Shown here piece after piece: positions 8,667-17,645 of a stretch of DNA of 64,000 nt. The notes beneath the pieces were generated by a model. It saw nothing but the letters and a program-made list of their open reading frames with translations, did no database searches and was not told the DNA's origin. Every line of letters begins with the position of its first letter. Position 1 is the first letter of the stretch. The stretch is taken from assembly GCF_001499675.1 (NCBI RefSeq), contig NZ_LN609302.1:1401896-1465895 (forward strand). Reading direction: 5' to 3'. The stretch is from Acetobacter ghanensis (lineage in GTDB: Bacteria > Pseudomonadota > Alphaproteobacteria > Acetobacterales > Acetobacteraceae). The translations under genes were made by a program, and so were the position numbers.

Positions 8667-9815
8667 TCATGCCTGCTTGCGCACGCGCAGAGAGGTTTTT
8701 ACTTCCGGGGCGAACAGCAGGTAGGAGCAAATAACCCCCGGCAGGATGGCAACAAGCGGAATAAGCGGAATAAGGCGCATGTTGCGCCCGGCCAGATTTT
8801 GCAAAAGCAGCGTAATGGCCAGCAGACCAACAACACTGAGCACGGCAACCAGTGGACGCTTGATGTTGCTATGGCGGGAGAACGCCCCGCTCAACACGGC
8901 AAACAGGCCAACCATGGCAAAGGAAAAGCATGTGAGGGGGGAGGTCAGGCGCCGCCAGCCTTCCACTTTGAACTTGCCTGTATCCCGCGCGGAGACTTCC
9001 TTGGGGTTGGGGGAGAGCAGTTCGGACAGAGACATCTCGGCAGAATCCCTGTCTCGCTGGCCGGTCTGATGTACGGTTGAAAAATCCATGGTGTCCTGTT
9101 TGAAAACAAGCATGTTCAACCGCCCCGTCTTGCGGTCGATAACCTGACGGGAGCCATCATAAAGCACCACGCGGGGCACGTCATTGACAATGACCATATT
9201 GCCGTGGTTGGCCAGAATTGTGGCGTGGCTGTCGGGTTGCCGGTCATCTTCCACCAGAATACCCCACAAAACCCCATTCTGGTCGCGGGACCGGATATAC
9301 ACGGTCATAGTGTTGGACACTTTGGTAAAAACGCCATCCTGCAGCAAAAAAGCCGCCATCTTGTTCCTGATCTGGAATTCGTACTGCCTGAACGCATGGT
9401 AGGAAGAGGGCACGATCCACATATTCAGCACAAAAACAACCAAGGTCGAAAAAGCAGCACAGATCAGCCCCGGTCGCGCCAGAGCAAGGGGGGACATGCC
9501 AGAAGCCTGCATGACCGTTAGTTCACGGTCACTCGCCAGACGTTGGTAAATGAACAGGCAGACCACAAAGGTTGTAATGGGCATGACAACCGCCACAAAG
9601 GACGGCATCAGCAGGCTGGTCAGGCCGATAAAGACGCGTAGGGAAAGGCCACGGTCCACAACCAGCGAGACAAAATGCAAAGACTGCATAAGCCAGATGA
9701 GCGCAGCTAACCCTCCCGTTGTGGCTGCCAGTGCAATCAGCAACTGGCGAAGCACATAGTGGTCCAGCGTCAAAAATTGACGCCTGTACCACAGAAGGAG
9801 GGAGCGGGCAGACAT
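8667..9815 (-). CDS. lptF: LPS export permease LptF
   Basis: 382 residues, YjgP/YjgQ family with the same 3+3 helix layout around a periplasmic domain (about 130-260). The helix 2-3 region carries the ASGMSPLALARPG coupling-loop sequence typical of LptF/G. First gene of the lptF-lptG-lptD-surA-rsmA series on the minus strand. The matching ATPase gene lptB is not in the window. About 90 bases separate it from the upstream porin, so a promoter is likely between 9816 and 9907. Confidence 0.9.
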   Translation of the reverse strand: MSARSLLLWYRRQFLTLDHYVLRQLLIALAATTGGLAALIWLMQSLHFVSLVVDRGLSLRVFIGLTSLLMPSFVAVVMPITTFVVCLFIYQRLASDRELTVMQASGMSPLALARPGLICAAFSTLVVFVLNMWIVPSSYHAFRQYEFQIRNKMAAFLLQDGVFTKVSNTMTVYIRSRDQNGVLWGILVEDDRQPDSHATILANHGNMVIVNDVPRVVLYDGSRQVIDRKTGRLNMLVFKQDTMDFSTVHQTGQRDRDSAEMSLSELLSPNPKEVSARDTGKFKVEGWRRLTSPLTCFSFAMVGLFAVLSGAFSRHSNIKRPLVAVLSVVGLLAITLLLQNLAGRNMRLIPLIPLVAILPGVICSYLLFAPEVKTSLRVRKQA

Positions 9816-9907
9816 AGTGTCGGTTATCTACCTCTGCGATGCCAGAGGCAACAGGCGCACGTGTAATCCTTCTATAAAATCGAGACTACAAAACGCTTTG
9901 ACCGGAA

Positions 9908-11602
9908 CTAGAACATAAGCATCACGCCGCCGGAAGCGGTGTTGTCGCTTTCCTTATTCCCCCCATGCGCGGAGGAGGAGGTGTGGGCATATTCCCCAAT
10001 TACGGTCAGCCAGTCGGTCAACTGGTAGTAGGCAGCACCAACTTCGGACTGGTTGCGGCGTACCAGTCCGGCGGCAGATTCCTGTTCCGCGGCAAGGTTT
10101 TCGCCCGATGCCAGATACAGGTTGCTGACGCCGTAACTGCCAACAATTTTGAGCTTCTTGGTGGCATGGTAGGCGGCTTGAACGTAATAGCCTTCCGATG
10201 CGCGTTTGCGCCCGTTATCGGCCACGCCATCAAAGAACAGGCCTGTCGTGCCCAGCCCGCTGCCACGGTAGTAGTAGGCAACGCCTTCCAGCGGGCCATA
10301 AGTCAGCTTGGTGCCAATATCGCCCGCTTCCACCATGGTGGAAACATGCTCGTTAGCGGTCAGGCTGGCGCTGGTTAGCGCCTGCATATGCTGGATCAGG
10401 AAGCTGGCCCAGATATGGACCTGCACATCGGAGACCGAGAAGTCATACACCGCACGCCCCTGAATCATAGGGGAAGAATGCTGGGTGGAAGCCGCAGAGT
10501 AGTGGCTGGGCGCATCCGTGGTGGCTGTGGGGTTGGTGGCATCGGCGTAACCGAACTCATCCAGCGGCTGGAAGATGCCAACAGATCCCTGAAACCCGCC
10601 AATTTTGGGGGAGGTGTAGGAAATCTGTGGGATCCAGTCAGCATAAACATAACCGACGCCAATACGGCCAAGAGATGTATTGCCGGGGGCGGAGTTGCTG
10701 CCGGTGGAGCCTACACTCAACAAGGTTGCGTCATTCAGGATGGCGTCACTGGCGAACAGGGCAAGGTCACGACCGATTTTGAATGTCCCCATGTCCTTGT
10801 TGCCAAAGGTCATGTAAACCTGACGAAGGTCGATGCCAGCCGTACCAAGGCCCACCGGACTACCACCGGAGTTGGCGTTAAAGGCGCTGGGCTTGGCGTT
10901 ATCCAGCCCCGGATACATGCCCAGAACGGCGGAAATATCCATGCCCTGCTGGACGGTGTTCATCTTGAGAATAAAGCCAGCAGGGAGCAGGCCGTTCCGT
11001 ACGGCCGATGAGTCAAACCCGCTGGAGCCGGAAGAAACACCCCCAGCCACCGGTCGGCCCCCAGCAGGGCTGTTGTAAGAGTAAAAACCGTTTACAAAGC
11101 CGGACAGGTTGATGTTGATTGGCCCTGCCTTGAAGGTCAGCCCCTTGCCCGGCACATATTTGGCAACGCGCACAAATTCACCACTGTTCAGCGCCGCCGC
11201 CGCCGCCGCAGCCTGAGCAGAGCGCGCGCTGGCTTCCGCCCGTGTGGCGGCATCTTCTGCCCGCATGGAAACGTCTTCCTCACCCGCGCCGGGGTCGAAG
11301 CGAATACCGGGTTCGTAACCGGACTGCGCGCCGTGTGCGGCATGGGCCATGGCTGTCCGCGTGCCGCCAGACGCAACATGCGCGGGATGTCCCGCATGGG
11401 GTTCGGCTGTAAGGGCCGCATGACGTACGTGCTTGGCCAGAAGTACGTCGTATTCATGCTTGGTCAGGCTGCCTTTTACGCGCAGCACATCCAGCAGGTC
11501 TGCGTAGTCATCTGCGTAGGCTGGCGCAGGGAGCAAATGCGGCATCCCGGCAACTGATGCAGCCATGACAGTAGCAAACAGTGCCTTTTTTCCCGATGCC
11601 AT
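9908..11602 (-). CDS. Outer-membrane porin with N-terminal coiled-coil stretch
   Basis: 564 residues from the ATG at 11602, chosen because AAGGGAG lies upstream and a clean signal peptide follows (MASGKKALFATVMAAS, cleavage after AYA). After a helical KGSLTKHEYDVLLAKH segment comes an Ala/Arg/Glu-rich helix (about 108-137), then a beta-strand-rich barrel starting GPININLSGFVNGFYSY and ending with the aromatic GGVMLMF. This layout (short coiled coil before a 16-strand-type barrel) resembles DcaP/OprP-like porins. Substrate is unknown. The gene stands alone; a long non-coding region lies upstream. Confidence 0.8.
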   Translation of the reverse strand: MASGKKALFATVMAASVAGMPHLLPAPAYADDYADLLDVLRVKGSLTKHEYDVLLAKHVRHAALTAEPHAGHPAHVASGGTRTAMAHAAHGAQSGYEPGIRFDPGAGEEDVSMRAEDAATRAEASARSAQAAAAAAALNSGEFVRVAKYVPGKGLTFKAGPININLSGFVNGFYSYNSPAGGRPVAGGVSSGSSGFDSSAVRNGLLPAGFILKMNTVQQGMDISAVLGMYPGLDNAKPSAFNANSGGSPVGLGTAGIDLRQVYMTFGNKDMGTFKIGRDLALFASDAILNDATLLSVGSTGSNSAPGNTSLGRIGVGYVYADWIPQISYTSPKIGGFQGSVGIFQPLDEFGYADATNPTATTDAPSHYSAASTQHSSPMIQGRAVYDFSVSDVQVHIWASFLIQHMQALTSASLTANEHVSTMVEAGDIGTKLTYGPLEGVAYYYRGSGLGTTGLFFDGVADNGRKRASEGYYVQAAYHATKKLKIVGSYGVSNLYLASGENLAAEQESAAGLVRRNQSEVGAAYYQLTDWLTVIGEYAHTSSSAHGGNKESDNTASGGVMLMF

Positions 11603-12186
11603 GAAATGTGTACTCCCTTGAATTCCCTTGTTCTCTCTGGGAGCCAAGGCCCGCTGTCGTCAATATGTGGATAGGGGGCGGCAAGCCTGTGTTCTGGTGG
11701 CAGAGCTATCGGATTTACTGGTGTCTGGTCTGCATATTGGGCGCGGATGAGGGGTATTGTGGAACGGGCTGTTTGCCGCGCATGGCATTCCTACAGTTAA
11801 AATAGTGTAATAAATTCAGTTATTTATAAAGTTTTTGGCATATGTGAGGGGTAAAAAATTCGCTTTAAGGATGAGTGGTTCACGCGCCCGCCAAAAGGAA
11901 AACAGAGGCGTGAGAGTTGAAAAACAAGTGAGCAGTTCAGATTTTGTGAGGGCTGAGATCACGTAATATTTATCGTTATAACAAGGGGTTCTGGCAGTTT
12001 GAGGGGGGTGAATCACGCAATGGTCATGGGGCCAGCAGCGTGTTGCCGCGTTGAACAGACCGTTTGGGGTGCGCCCAACGACGCGTATTGTGGAGGTCCG
12101 GGCCTGTCCTGTAACAGGGATTACAGGGTGCCTGCCGGTGTGGCCGTGGCACAGTCAGGCGGCATCCGCCGGGGAAGATAGAACGC
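11603..12186. other. Non-coding gap between divergent porin and ABC exporter genes
   Basis: About 580 bases with no supported gene. The part from about 11800 to 11990 is markedly richer in A/T than its surroundings, as expected for divergent promoters of the porin (-) and ABC-gntR (+) units. Short open frames here lack ribosome-binding sites and protein-like composition. It contains the inverted repeat at 12108-12127. Confidence 0.6.
12108..12127. promoter_or_regulatory. Inverted repeat, candidate operator of the ABC-GntR unit
   Basis: CCTGTAA (12108-12114) and TTACAGG (12121-12127) are a perfect 7-base inverted repeat with a 6-base spacer, 60 bases before the ABC exporter start. GntR-family dimers bind such palindromes and the unit encodes its own GntR protein, so autoregulation is plausible. 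This is inference from position. Confidence 0.4.
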
Positions 12187-14025
12187 GTGTTGGTGGACGA
12201 GAAAGACAAGGCTGCAAGGCCCGCCGATGAGCCGCCCGTATTAGGGCATGTGACCGTGCCGGACGTGGCGCTACCAGCCTATGCAGGGCGGCCTGTAAGC
12301 TTTTTGCTGCGGTATATGCGCGCCCGCCTGCTGGGGCACGTGCTGGTTTTTGGGGCCGTGGGAGGGGCAATTAGCAGTATTGTCCTCTCATCCTATGGTA
12401 TTCGCCATCTGGTGGACCTGATGACAGGCCATTCAGGTGCTTCCGCTGTGTCCGCCGTATGGAGCGCGGTGGGGGTGCTGATCGCGCTGATCGTGGCGGA
12501 TAACATATGCTGGCGTATTGCGGGCTGGTTTGCCGCCCGTACGTTTGTGGCGGTCACAGGGGATATACGGCAGGATCTGTTCCGTTTTCTAACAGGGCAT
12601 TCCCCTGCCTATTTTGCCGACCGTATGCCTGCCTCTCTGGCAGCCCGCATTGCAACGGCGGGAAATGTCAGCTTCACCATTGAGAACATGCTGGCGTGGA
12701 ATGTGCTACCACCCAGCCTGAATGTTCTGCTCTCTGTTGTGCTCATGCTTTCGGTGAGCTGGACCATGGGAGGCGCAACCGTCCTGCTGGCAGGTGGGTT
12801 GTGCCTGATTATGTTCCGGCTTGCGCTCAAGGGGCGCCGCCTGCACGGCCATTATGCGGTGGCTGCCGCCGGGCTGGAAGGGGAAACGCTGGACGTTATG
12901 GGCAATATTGCCCTTGTGCGGGCGTTTGGTATGCGCAACCGGGAGCGGCAACGCTTTAACGCTCTGACCGAGCTGGAAATGGGCGAACGGCTTAAATCCC
13001 TGCGGTACATGGAGCGGCTCCGCATGATTCATGCGGGTATGACGGCGGTGCTCACTACGGGGCTACTAGTTTGGGCAGTTCTGCTCTGGCAATGGCAGCA
13101 GGCCAGTGTAGGGCAGGTGGTTATGGTCATTACGCTGGGTTTTGCCATTTTGCATGGTACGCGGGACCTTGCCTTGGCGTTGGTGGAAACCATCCAGCAT
13201 AACGCGCGCCTGTCGGAAGTCTTGTCCTCCCTGCTGGTGCCGCATGATATGCCTGACCCGGAAGACGCCGTGCCACTGCCCAACCCGGTGCGGGGGGATG
13301 TGCGTTTTGGTGATGTAACGTTTGCTTACCCCGGAGGGGAGCCGGTTCTCTCGCATTTCAATCTCCATATTGCTGCCGGGAGCCGGGTCGGGTTGGTGGG
13401 GCGCTCGGGTTCGGGCAAAAGTACTGTGCTGGCCCTGTTGCAACGGATGCGCTTTGTGCAGTCTGGTTCCATATTGATTGACGGGCAGGATATTCGGGAC
13501 CTGACGGATGATGCCCTGAGGGCGTGCCTGTCTGTTGTGCCGCAGGATGTCTCTCTCCTGCATCGCAGTGTTATGGAAAACATCCGCTATGGTCGGCCAG
13601 AGGCGAGTGATGAGGAAGTCCGGGCGGCGGCTGCCGCGGCAGGCTGTGCCACGTTTATTGAGGCCCTGTCCGAAGGGTTCCGAACCATAGTGGGGGATAG
13701 GGGCGTCAAGCTATCAGGCGGTCAGCGGCAGCGTATTGCCATTGCCCGCGCCTTTTTGCGCAACGCGCCCATTCTGATACTGGACGAAGCAACCAGCGCA
13801 CTGGATACGGAAAGCGAGGAACACGTCCAGCAGGCGCTTGACCGGCTTATGGTCGGGCGTACGGTTATTGCCGTGGCGCACCGCCTGTCCACCTTACGAA
13901 ATTTTGACAGAATCGTTGTTATGCAGGATGGCAGAATTGCTGAGGACGGCCCACCTGCGCAACTTGAACGGCAGAATGGTCTCTACAGCCAGTTTCTGAA
14001 CAGGCAAATGGCACATGCGCAATGA
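12187..14025 (+). CDS. ABC exporter, fused membrane and ATPase domains
   Basis: 612 residues. An N-terminal six-helix ABC-exporter domain (about 40-340) is followed by the ATPase: Walker A GRSGSGKST near 405-413, signature LSGGQRQRI near 509-517, Walker B ILILDEATSALD near 530. It works as a homodimer or heterodimer in the inner membrane and exports lipid-like or other substrates; the substrate is not predictable. The start is GTG 12187, with GGGGAAG about 10 bases upstream. Its stop overlaps the start of the GntR regulator by 4 bases (ATGA), so the two are translationally coupled. Confidence 0.88.
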   Translation: MLVDEKDKAARPADEPPVLGHVTVPDVALPAYAGRPVSFLLRYMRARLLGHVLVFGAVGGAISSIVLSSYGIRHLVDLMTGHSGASAVSAVWSAVGVLIALIVADNICWRIAGWFAARTFVAVTGDIRQDLFRFLTGHSPAYFADRMPASLAARIATAGNVSFTIENMLAWNVLPPSLNVLLSVVLMLSVSWTMGGATVLLAGGLCLIMFRLALKGRRLHGHYAVAAAGLEGETLDVMGNIALVRAFGMRNRERQRFNALTELEMGERLKSLRYMERLRMIHAGMTAVLTTGLLVWAVLLWQWQQASVGQVVMVITLGFAILHGTRDLALALVETIQHNARLSEVLSSLLVPHDMPDPEDAVPLPNPVRGDVRFGDVTFAYPGGEPVLSHFNLHIAAGSRVGLVGRSGSGKSTVLALLQRMRFVQSGSILIDGQDIRDLTDDALRACLSVVPQDVSLLHRSVMENIRYGRPEASDEEVRAAAAAAGCATFIEALSEGFRTIVGDRGVKLSGGQRQRIAIARAFLRNAPILILDEATSALDTESEEHVQQALDRLMVGRTVIAVAHRLSTLRNFDRIVVMQDGRIAEDGPPAQLERQNGLYSQFLNRQMAHAQ

Positions 14026-14714
14026 CATTTAATTCCACCACCATACCAGCGCAGGGTGAGAGCAGGCCCGAAGGGCGGGGCGCTCTGGCAGCGTATGCCT
14101 ACCAGCAGATCCGTGACCAGCTTATTTATTGTCGCTATCAGGGTGGGGAGCGGTTGGTGCTTCGGCCTTTGGCGGCCTCCCTTGGGTTAAGCCCGACCCC
14201 CGTGCGTGAGGCGCTGCTACGCCTTGTGTCCGAGCAGGCGCTGGTGCTGGATGAGCGGAACACAGCGTGTGTACCGCTTACATCTCGCTCTGTGTTTCTG
14301 GACATTCACGGTGTGCGGGAACTGCTGGAGGAGCGGGTGACCCGTGAGTTGGCGGCCCATATTACACCTGAGCAGATTGCCGTGATGGAAGAAAGGCACA
14401 AAGCCTTTATTGCAGCTTATGAGGCAGGGGAGCCTCATGCCACAGCTATTACCAATGTCTATTTTCACAGCACAGGGGCCAGTTTTTCCAAGCTCTCAGT
14501 GACTGTGGGGCTAATCCGTGGTTTGTGGACCCGTATGGGACCAATTTATGCGGCGGCAAATGGGTTGCCCACCATAAGCCCCGCCAACCCGGACCATCCT
14601 CATTTGCAACTGCTGGAAGCCTTCCGGGCCGGAGATGCCGATGCTGCGGTTAAGGCATTGAAGCGGGACTTCACGCAGGCCAAGGAATGGCTGGAGCCTT
14701 TGCTGCCAAACTAG
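14022..14714 (+). CDS. GntR-family regulator with FCD domain
   Basis: 230 residues. The winged helix-turn-helix (about 20-90) has the family pattern IRDQLIYCRYQGGERLVLRPLAASLGLSPTPVREALLRL in outline, followed by a helical FCD ligand-binding domain (about 95-225, with ELLEERVTREL and the HPHLQLLEAF segment). FCD regulators usually sense organic acids or metals. Coupled to the ABC exporter upstream, which is its likely target. A strong hairpin terminator follows. Confidence 0.88.
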   Translation: MTFNSTTIPAQGESRPEGRGALAAYAYQQIRDQLIYCRYQGGERLVLRPLAASLGLSPTPVREALLRLVSEQALVLDERNTACVPLTSRSVFLDIHGVRELLEERVTRELAAHITPEQIAVMEERHKAFIAAYEAGEPHATAITNVYFHSTGASFSKLSVTVGLIRGLWTRMGPIYAAANGLPTISPANPDHPHLQLLEAFRAGDADAAVKALKRDFTQAKEWLEPLLPN

Positions 14715-14743
14715 GCGCGGGGTGGAGAAGGGGCTCCATAAAA

Positions 14744-14796
14744 AACGCCCTGTTCATGCCATAGTATCTGGCATGAACAGGGCGTTCGTTTTTTTG
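14744..14796. terminator. Strong bidirectional terminator between gntR and minE
   Basis: A perfect 17-bp stem, arms at 14744-14760 and 14770-14786 with a 9-base loop, is preceded by an A-run and followed by CGTTTTTTT. It can end transcription of the + unit (ABC-gntR) and, through the A-run, the minus unit (minCDE). Confidence 0.9.
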
Positions 14797-14830
14797 GGCC
14801 GTCTGCCTTGTTTGCAGGGCTTGAGGCTGG

Positions 14831-15115
14831 TCAGCTCTTTTTGGAGTTTTCCAGCTTGTCGGTCAGGCCGGGAACTTCAACATCAATTTCCAGAACAGAG
14901 CACTGGGCACCCCGGTCCATTTTGATCTGAACCTTGTCCTGATCGACCGCGACATGCCGCTTGATGACTTCCATAATCTCGCGGTGCAGCTTGGCCAGCA
15001 GATCGTCCTTGCCGTCACCTACCGCAATACGTTCATGCGCCAGCAGAATCTGTAGCCGGTCGCGCGCGACCGGAGCCGATGAGCGGCGCTTGAAGAGGTT
15101 GGAGAGAAATGTCAT
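14831..15115 (-). CDS. minE: Cell division topological specificity factor MinE
   Basis: 94 residues. The N-terminal membrane-targeting and anti-MinCD segment (FLSNLFKRR, then [13 protein letters not shown] at 17-29) precedes the C-terminal dimer domain ([27 protein letters not shown]). MinE stimulates MinD ATPase and drives pole-to-pole oscillation. Its ATG overlaps the minD stop by 4 bases. Confidence 0.95.
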   Translation of the reverse strand: MTFLSNLFKRRSSAPVARDRLQILLAHERIAVGDGKDDLLAKLHREIMEVIKRHVAVDQDKVQIKMDRGAQCSVLEIDVEVPGLTDKLENSKKS

Positions 15116-15927
15116 GCGACTCTCCGCTTAAACAGCCAGTCAAACAGGCCCTTGCGTTCCGTGGGGATGGTGACTTCCACCTTCTCACCCATCAGGCGGC
15201 GTGCGGCTTCGGTATAAGCGCGGGCTGGCGCGCTTTCCGGTTCCGCAATGGTAACAGGCGCCCCTACGTTGGATGCTTTGAGCACATCCGGGCTTTCTGG
15301 AATGATGCCCAGCAGCGGGATGGACAGAATTTCCAGCACATCGTCCGTTCCCAGCATGTCCCCCCGGGCAGCGCGCTGCGGGTCGTAGCGGGTGATCAGG
15401 AGGAATTTCTCCATTTTTTCACCGGCTTTGGCCTTTTCCGTCGTGCTGTCCAGCATCCCGATAATGCGGTCACTATCACGCACGGAGGAGACTTCGGGGT
15501 TGGTCACAATGACGGCCATATCAGCATGGTGCATGGCCAGTTGTGCGCCGCGTTCAATACCCGCAGGGCTGTCGCAAATGACCCAGTCAAACTTCTTGCT
15601 CAGATCGGCAATAACCTTGGCAACACCTTCCGGCGTCAGGGCGTCTTTATCCCGCGTCTGGGAAGCAGGAAGGAGGGAGAGGGTATCAACCCGCTTGTCC
15701 TTGATCAGGGCCTGCGCAAGGTTGGCATCGCCCTGAATGACATTGATCAGGTCAAACACAACGCGGCGTTCGGCACCCATGACCAGGTCCAGGTTGCGCA
15801 GACCAACGTCAAAATCAACCAGAACGACATTCTGGCCCGCCTTGGCCAATGCTGCCCCAAGAGCTGCGGTGGTGGTGGTCTTGCCGACACCCCCCTTGCC
15901 TGACGTGACGACCAGAACCTTTGCCAT
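15112..15927 (-). CDS. minD: Septum-site-determining ATPase MinD
   Basis: 271 residues from ATG 15927, chosen because AGAGGAAG lies just upstream and the protein then begins [18 protein letters not shown] (deviant Walker A at 10-18). Other ParA/MinD marks: [24 protein letters not shown], and a basic amphipathic C-terminal helix ([11 protein letters not shown]) for membrane binding. It recruits MinC to the membrane. A 148-base A/T-rich gap separates it from minC and may hold a separate promoter. Confidence 0.96.
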   Translation of the reverse strand: MAKVLVVTSGKGGVGKTTTTAALGAALAKAGQNVVLVDFDVGLRNLDLVMGAERRVVFDLINVIQGDANLAQALIKDKRVDTLSLLPASQTRDKDALTPEGVAKVIADLSKKFDWVICDSPAGIERGAQLAMHHADMAVIVTNPEVSSVRDSDRIIGMLDSTTEKAKAGEKMEKFLLITRYDPQRAARGDMLGTDDVLEILSIPLLGIIPESPDVLKASNVGAPVTIAEPESAPARAYTEAARRLMGEKVEVTIPTERKGLFDWLFKRRVA

Positions 15928-16075
15928 CAGTCTTCCTCTTCCTTCGTAAGCCGGTAATGCCAACAGCTTTATGCTGCGGCGTAATCTGGATGAGACATTA
16001 CAATCTGTACGGGAAAATGAAACTTATAATCTGACATAAATACGGTTTTTATAGCATGTTTTATACAAACCCCCA
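15928..16075 (-). promoter_or_regulatory. A/T-rich gap between minC and minD, possible internal promoter
   Basis: The stretch 16010-16070 is strongly A/T-rich compared with its neighbours and lies directly upstream of minD on the minus strand. minC and minD are usually a few bases apart, so a separate minDE promoter here is plausible. I could not fix a -35/-10 pair. Confidence 0.3.
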
Positions 16076-16765
16076 TCAGGACAGGGGTTTGAAAACCAGC
16101 GTTTCGCCAGCAAGCATCACCTGTGCAGGGTTGCCCGTGCATTTTGCATCCATTTCTTCCGCCGTGGCGTAGAATCCATCAATGGCGACAAGTTCGGCCG
16201 CGAGGTTGCGCGTAAAAATACGGGCGTCCGCATTGCCGCCAATTCCGGCAATGGCTCGGCCACGCAGGGCGCCGTAAACATGTACGGACCCGCCAGCGGT
16301 CACTTCCGCCCCGGAGGACACAGCTCCCAGAATAACCACATCCCCATCAGGCCAGATAATATGCTGCCCCGAGCGCACGCTTTCCTCAATGACAAGGGTA
16401 GGCGGGGGCGCTTTATCATCTTCCGGCACAGAGAGCGGGCCGGAGGCGCGGCCGCCTAGCGGGCTTTCGCGCCAGTCCCATTCTGCCACGGCGGGCCATG
16501 ACTTATCCCCCCCTTCAATACCCAGCACATGGATGCCACGCTCCTTGAGAGCGGGTAGGAGGTGGGGCAGATCGGGCGTGTCCGCCTGCATCATGCTGAG
16601 GTCAAGAATGACTGGCTTGCCAGCAAAAAAGCCCATGGCGCGCTTGATCTGGTGGTCCAGTGCCGCCAGCCAGTCAACCAGCGGCGCTTCAGGCGTGAGG
16701 GTCAGCGCCAGAAAGGAACGTCCTGACATACGAATGCGGGAGGAGGGGGAATGTGTGCCGGACAA
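16076..16765 (-). CDS. minC: Septum-site-determining inhibitor MinC
   Basis: 229 residues in the longest reading. The N-terminal FtsZ-inhibiting domain (about 10-105) precedes the C-terminal right-handed beta-helix, with VRSGQHIIWPDGDVVILG, AEVTAGGSVHVYGALRGRA and GNADARIFTRNLAAELVAI in outline, which binds MinD. Start uncertain: the frame opens with TTG at 16765; the first ATG is at 16729 (MSGRSFLALTL), 12 codons in. Neither has a clear ribosome-binding site. First gene of minC-minD-minE. Confidence 0.92.
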   Translation of the reverse strand: MSGTHSPSSRIRMSGRSFLALTLTPEAPLVDWLAALDHQIKRAMGFFAGKPVILDLSMMQADTPDLPHLLPALKERGIHVLGIEGGDKSWPAVAEWDWRESPLGGRASGPLSVPEDDKAPPPTLVIEESVRSGQHIIWPDGDVVILGAVSSGAEVTAGGSVHVYGALRGRAIAGIGGNADARIFTRNLAAELVAIDGFYATAEEMDAKCTGNPAQVMLAGETLVFKPLS

Positions 16766-16948
16766 CGAACAGATGCTCTCTCAAAAACAGGAACGCCATT
16801 AGCGTGTAGAATAACAGGAGCGTATTGCAACAGGGAAGACTGTGTGGCGTGTCGGATTTTCTACGTAAAGGGGGTATGTGGAAATTGATGGTCGTTGCCC
16901 GGTTTTCCCTCTGGCGTGGCTGCATACAATGGCATAAAGCACTAGAAC

Positions 16949-17617
16949 ATGCGTACCCTCTTCCATTTCCCCCTTTCGCCAGCCAGCCGCACGGTGCGCC
17001 TTGTGCTGGGTGAAAAACGCCTGCCGTTTGAAGCTATTGTTGAACGCGCATGGGAAAAACGCCCCGAATTTCTGGCTCTTAACCCCGCGGGCGATGTACC
17101 TGTGCTGGTGGAAGACAACGGGTTGATTGTGCCGGATGTGTACGTGATCTGCGAATATCTGGAAGAAGCATATGCGGACATCCCCCTGCTGGGCCGCACA
17201 CTGGCCGAGCGGGTGGAAGTGCGCCGTGTTGTGGCGTGGTTTGAAACCCTGTTTGCCAAGGAAGTTTCCGGCCGGTTTATTGATGAACGGGTGATGAAGC
17301 GCCTGAGCGGCCGGGGTAACCCCGATGGCGGTGCGCTGCGCGAGGCCTATGCGTCCATGCGTCCGCTTATGCAGTACGTTAATGATCTGGCGGAAAACCG
17401 GAACTGGCTGGGCGGTCACTTCCTCTCCCTTGCCGACTTTACGGCTGCGGCTCATCTCTCCTGCCTCGATTTTATTGGGGACATAGACTGGGCAAAGGTG
17501 CCCGCCGTGCGGGACTGGTACGCCAAGATGAAGTCTCGCCCGTGCTTCCGGCCCCTGCTGGGCGACCGTGTTTCCGGCATTACGCCACCTGATTACTATA
17601 CCAATCTGGATTTCTGA
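16949..17617 (+). CDS. Glutathione S-transferase family protein
   Basis: 222 residues. The N-terminal thioredoxin-like domain (MRTLFHFPLSPASRTVRLVLGEK; the NPAGDVPVLVED stretch with the cis-Pro for glutathione binding; YVICEYLEE) is followed by the all-helical C-terminal domain (about 88-215, with GHFLSLADFTAAAHLSCLDF). It conjugates or reduces with glutathione; the substrate is unknown. It ends 28 bases before the flavoprotein gene on the same strand, so the two may be co-transcribed. Confidence 0.88.
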   Translation: MRTLFHFPLSPASRTVRLVLGEKRLPFEAIVERAWEKRPEFLALNPAGDVPVLVEDNGLIVPDVYVICEYLEEAYADIPLLGRTLAERVEVRRVVAWFETLFAKEVSGRFIDERVMKRLSGRGNPDGGALREAYASMRPLMQYVNDLAENRNWLGGHFLSLADFTAAAHLSCLDFIGDIDWAKVPAVRDWYAKMKSRPCFRPLLGDRVSGITPPDYYTNLDF

Positions 17618-17645
17618 GATTTTGACACAAAAAAATACGGCACCG

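Noticed and set aside
11999..12181. Small frame before the ABC exporter
   Set aside because: No ribosome-binding site, no conserved composition, and it overlaps the candidate operator.
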